DNA of 64,000 nucleotides from Rheum nobile (taxonomy: Eukaryota; Streptophyta; Magnoliopsida; Caryophyllales; Polygonaceae), in the NCBI GenBank assembly GCA_027886185.1, contig WOAB01000317.1:62001-126000 (forward strand), in the 5' to 3' direction. The translations under genes were made by a program, and so were the position numbers. Under the pieces are notes generated by a model, which made no database searches, was not told the origin of the DNA, and was given only the letters and a program-made list of their open reading frames with translations. Of this stretch, positions 60,601-64,000 are shown piece by piece (position 1 is the stretch's first letter; every line of letters begins with the position of its first letter).

Positions 60601-61834
60601 TGCTCTTGCTCTGCTGATAGGTGGTGAAGCATCCCTTGTCAGAGCAGATATGTCTGATAGCACCTGTATCGTACCACCATTCCCTTGGGTTGCTTCCAAC
60701 CATGTTGACTTCAGACACTACAGCACACAGATCAAAATCCGAGAGCCTGCCTTCAGTCATGTTGGCTTGGGATTTCCCCTTGGCCTTGCGCGGATCAGCT
60801 TTGCTACGACACTCGTCAGCCTTGTGACACATTTTGCCACACTTGTGGCACTTCCCACTGAACTTCTTAGCTGGTTGCTTCTTGAAGTTGTTGGAGCTTT
60901 GGGGATGAAACTTCCGCTTCTTCCCTTTGTCCTTGTCTTTGTGTTCAGCCAGATTAGCCTTCTGTTCAACAGGCTGAACCCCATCTGCTTTGCGGTTTAT
61001 TGACTCAATCCGCAGCCTGACTATCAAGTCTTCCACAGTCATCGCCTTTCGCTTGTGCTTGAGGTAGCTCTTGAACTCCTTCCAGCCTGGAGGGAGCTTT
61101 TAAATGAAAACAGCCACCTGAAACGTCTCACAGATAGACATCCCTTCAGCAATGATCTCATGCGTAAGAAGTTGCAACTCTTCGACCTGTTTCATGATGG
61201 GCTTATTGTCCACCATCTTGAAGTCCAGAAACTTCGCCACTGTGAACTTCTTCGAGCCTGCATCCTCAGACTTGTATTTCTTCTCCAAAGCAGTCCAGAG
61301 CTCCTTGGAGGTCTTGATCTTGCTGTACACATTGTACAGTGGATCTATCAGGCGGCTTTGGACCCAACCTTTGCACAGAAAGTCTGCGTGAGTCCAGACC
61401 TCAACGCTGGCTAGGAGATATGCATTTGTATTGTGAGGTGACAACACAAGCTTATCCTCAGTCAGATACTTCTCAAGCTTCATCGTGGTCAGGAAGAAGA
61501 ACATCTTCTGCTGCCATGTCTTGAAGCCAGTTCCATCGAACTTTTCCGGCATCAAGCCAGCGTTCACAGCGCCATGCATATGGACTGTCGGTACAACAGT
61601 CTGAAGAGCAGCTGGGTGGACAGTCTGACGAACCTCAGAAGTTCCGACCATTGCAGCTTGCAGATTAGCTGCTGATAGGTTTGCATCTTGCAGATTCACT
61701 GCTTGCATATTCCCTGTTGGCAGATTCATCGCTGGCAGACCACTCCCAAACTGAATTTGGGGCGTCGACTCAGTCGAGTTTCCATTTCCGGCCCCAGCAA
61801 CCTCAGCGACAGATTTCTCAGTCATATCAGCCAT
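57640..61834 (-). pseudogene. gag-pol of the inner Copia element, decayed
   Basis: The gag frame starts at ATG 61834 (MADMTEKSVAEVAG) and hits a stop at 61100. The same frame resumes with the zinc knuckle CHKCGKMCHKADEC (a glycine replaced by cysteine), the protease WWYDTGAIRHIC and the integrase start (WHERLGHVN, CEVC) to 60005. There a small deletion shifts the frame. A second shift lies near 59920 and an in-frame TGA follows near 59888. The rest of integrase and the first part of reverse transcriptase are at 59752-58790. A further shift and a TGA follow near 58790-58710. YVDDM lies at about 58600, and RNase H (57640-58179) is in the third frame. It cannot make an intact polyprotein. Confidence 0.9.
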
Positions 61835-62484
61835 GAATTAGAATATGTTCATAGAAGTGCAAACCGAAAATCAGTACGGAATTTTACGAATGCAATTTTA
61901 ATACGGAATTAAATTGCAAAACCGAAATAGTATTCAGAAATGATTTCGAAACGAATCCGAAATGGCCAAATCATATTTCGAAAATTAATTCGAACACAAT
62001 CCCGATGCGATTTTTCCTGTAAAACACGTTAGTAATCGCAGAAACAGAAAATAAATAATTCGAAATTTATTTTTTCGAAAGATTTCCTGCACAGAAACAG
62101 ATTAGAACGCGCAGGAACAGAATCGAAATTTTTCCGAAAAAATTCCCTACACAGAATCGGTTAGAGATGCAAAAACAGATTCAGAAACTAAAACATCCGG
62201 ACAGAATTTTCTGTGCAGAATCGAAAAATTCTTGTGCAGAAATGAGTTAGTACGCGCAGATACAGATACTAATATAATTCGGGAATAAATTGCCTGCACA
62301 GAATAACGTACAGAACCGAAGACAAGGAAGAAAAAATTTGCACAGAAATTCAACTTGAAACCGGAAGAACTTCCGGAAAAAATTAAATCCCTGCAATAGA
62401 TCGTCGGAAAAGAAAAAACCTTTGCGCTCAGAAACACAAATTTGTTAGTGCGATAAGCAGTTTAAGCGAGTTCAGAATTAAGAC
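61835..62484 (-). repeat. Leader of the inner Copia element with short degenerate repeats
   Basis: The untranslated leader between the 5' LTR and gag holds repeated units of about 50-70 bp built on 'ctgcacagaa' and 'ttagtacgcgcagatacag' (for example about 62020, 62085, 62150, 62240). The sequence next to the LTR does not match the usual initiator-tRNA primer site. Confidence 0.6.
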
Positions 62485-63130
62485 TGTAGGAACGCAATTT
62501 GAATCACGAACGGAACTAAACTGTAATGAAATAAACGCACAAAAATTACAATCGAATAAACGGAATTTTACCGAACAACGATCGGATGCAGAGTCGAGAT
62601 TAGATCTCTCTCCTTAATTCTGAAAACGTCCCGTATTGTGACGGTTCTTCGACGTTCTAAATCCCAGGATACAACTGCAAGACGACTTCTGATTTGCGCA
62701 ACCAAAACCCAGAAGGCTACGAACCAAATCTGTGAAGTACTCTCAGACTCGCTACGAGCACGGCTCGGCTCGGCTCGCGTGTGAGCTTGATGAGCTAGGT
62801 CCTCTCCCCATTGAAAATGGGTAATGACCCAAGGCCACAACCTTGAGTCCATTTCTCCACTATATATGGTGGTATTTCTATCTCCAAACTTCCAATGTGG
62901 GATCAGAGTTTTTCCCCCACATTTCTCAAGTTTTGCACTTCATGCAAGCTATTTTGGGCCTCCATTTCTCATTCAAATGGAGATCATTTTTGTCGTATGA
63001 GTACACTACGAGACTGTGCTCGCGTAGAGGAAGCCAATGCTTCCACTTTCCGGTGTTGACAATGGCCGGATCCCAACGGAATTGTGCCCGGAAAAGTGCC
63101 CGGCGCCACATGTTAAAATGAGTTCCAACA
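62485..63130 (-). repeat. 5' LTR of the inner Copia element
   Basis: 646 bp, with the same ends (tgtagg, ccaaca) as the 919-bp copy. It lacks about 270 bp: 'cagactcg' at 62752 joins directly to 'ctacgagcacggctcggctc', whereas the other copy has the long segment there. Confidence 0.9.
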
Positions 63131-63135
63131 CTTTC

Positions 63136-63280
63136 ATGGCATCATCAGTTATTCCAATTGGCCATTGTTCTGAGACTGCCCTCCAACATTTTCCCTTATC
63201 AGTATGGCCTTCATCTTGACCTTCCACATGGCGAAATCGCCAGTCCCATCAAAGGGTTTCAATCTCACATTATCCGACAT
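63136..63280 (-). pseudogene. Start of gag of the outer Copia element
   Basis: ATG at 63280 opens MSDNVRLKPFDGTGDFAMWK, the usual gag start of Copia elements. The frame shifts near 63205. The downstream part (ending DDAMK) is in the frame that meets the rest of gag at 56139 once the inner element and one copy of ctttc are taken out. Confidence 0.85.
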
Positions 63281-63541
63281 GGTTACCTAACAACATAATA
63301 AGAAGTTAGGTCACAGAAGAGAAAAAACCTCAACATTGGACACACAGAGTCACTTAGAGACAAGATCACAGACAATATTTCAAAAAACCGAGTCAGTTTC
63401 TCAAGAACAGAAAACAAGATCTACTCAAGAGAAAAACCCTAAGATGAAAAACTTGCTCGAATATCAACACAGACGAGAAACAAGCATAACATCCAGTGAA
63501 CTCAACACAGCGGAAGCAACAGAGCAAATATCGCAAATCAT

Positions 63542-63553
63542 GCTCTGATACCA
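63542..63553 (-). other. Primer-binding site of the outer Copia element
   Basis: On the minus strand the sequence tggtatcagagc is complementary to the 3' end of initiator methionine tRNA, the standard Copia primer. It lies three bases inside the 5' LTR end (63557). Confidence 0.92.
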
Positions 63554-63556
63554 ATT

Positions 63557-64000
63557 TGTAAAAGTAATAGTCAACCAATCCAGATCCGAAAGATCTCAAT
63601 ATTCACAAGTCGCAAACAATAGAAATCAAACATGCAAGGGACACACAAGATTGTTGACGCAGTTCGGGAAGCCCTATTCTGCGGAGTCTCAGGAGGGGAG
63701 ACTCACCCCAAAATTGCACTAGAATCACAAGTTCAAATGTGGTTACAAACCAAGAACAGAGGACGGCAAACCAAAGGGAAAAACAACAAACAAGCAAGAC
63801 AGAGAAGAAGAACTAGAGAACAAGCAGTAAAGGAATCCGGCCTCCTTCAGGCAAGAAACGCTTCAGGACTAAGCGTTTCCAACTGCGCCACCACCGGATC
63901 TCAACGTGCTCTCGCCGGAAACCACCAGCCACCAGAAGCACCACCGCGAGCGTAGCTCTCTCTCTTTCTCTCTTCCTTAGTTTTTCTCTCTTTTGTGAAA
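63557..64000 (-). repeat. 5' LTR of the outer Copia element, cut by the window end
   Basis: Starts tgtaaaagtaatagtcaacc, as the 3' LTR does, and stays aligned with it to the window end. An indel near 63957 ('gcgtagctctctctctttctc' region) separates the copies. The missing half should end about 440 bp beyond the window. Confidence 0.9.

Larger units (their letters stand above)
56145..63130 (-). mobile_element. Inner Ty1/Copia retrotransposon nested in the outer gag
   Basis: Complete 6986-bp element with LTRs at 56145-57063 and 62485-63130 and a perfect 5-bp target duplication ctttc (56140-56144 and 63131-63135). It lies on the minus strand and contains gag, protease, integrase, reverse transcriptase and RNase H in Copia order. 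The two LTRs differ by a deletion of about 270 bp in the right one and by roughly 4 percent substitutions. The coding part is decayed by several frameshifts and stops. Confidence 0.95.
51198..64000 (-). mobile_element. Outer Ty1/Copia retrotransposon, runs off the window
   Basis: Minus-strand element bounded on the left by its 3' LTR (51198-52080) and on the right by the start of its 5' LTR (63557 onward, cut by the window). Between them lie the gag-pol frame (52085-56139, continued at 63136-63280 beyond the inner insertion) and a tRNA-iMet primer-binding site. The order protease, integrase, reverse transcriptase, RNase H is that of Copia. The gag-pol is broken by nonsense changes, so the element is not autonomous. 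It has been split by the complete inner element at 56145-63130. Confidence 0.92.

Overview
The window is nuclear DNA of a flowering plant, most likely a core eudicot. It has short AT-rich introns, six plant protein-coding genes with clear orthologues, and long AT-rich intergenic stretches filled with plant transposon families (Copia, a long Gypsy-type solo LTR, MULE, hAT, Tourist, Stowaway and Helitron-like repeats). I cannot name the species. No bacterial-type operon, CRISPR array or tRNA was seen.

Layout. (1) 1-5050 is an AT-rich 41-bp satellite split by a 3.35-kb solo LTR. (2) 5051-7740 is repeat-like non-coding DNA with two strong palindromes and a 0.2-kb duplication. (3) 7815-9824 (-) encodes a TMEM245/AI-2E-like membrane protein. 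(4) 11245-16716 (-) encodes ABCG26, a pollen-wall half-size ABC transporter with nine exons and MITE-rich introns. (5) 17454-18391 is a long-TIR Mutator-like element carrying a gene-like insert, just upstream of the divergent gene. (6) 18717-20754 (+) encodes a two-RRM glycine-rich hnRNP-like protein. (7) 21490-29600 is a nested repeat block with a second long-TIR Mutator-like element, a family of Helitron-like repeats and an hAT MITE. (8) 29793-31565 (+) is Sm-D3, 32785-34491 (+) is EMC8/9, and 36278-39904 (+) is RPAC1, the subunit shared by RNA polymerases I and III. (9) 47373-49531 (+) is a D6PK-type AGCVIII kinase with an upstream ORF. (10) 51198-64000 is one Copia retrotransposon (minus strand, running off the window) with a second complete but decayed Copia element inserted in its gag region.

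The genes are independent housekeeping and developmental genes rather than a pathway. From memory of Arabidopsis locus order, ABCG26 and the RRM gene match neighbours on chromosome 3 (At3g13220, At3g13224), while the TMEM245-like, EMC8/9 and D6PK genes match a small interval of chromosome 5 (At5g55960, At5g55940, At5g55910). The window therefore seems to preserve an ancestral block that was split between paralogous segments in Arabidopsis.

I found no wholly new biological system. The most interesting signals are the two gene-fragment-carrying long-TIR elements, the nested Copia pair whose LTR divergences are in the wrong order, the modular satellite with its solo-LTR insertion, the near-identical palindromes at 5.9-6.1 kb, a GC-AG intron in ABCG26, and the upstream ORF of the kinase. 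Splice sites, LTR boundaries and divergence counts were read by eye.
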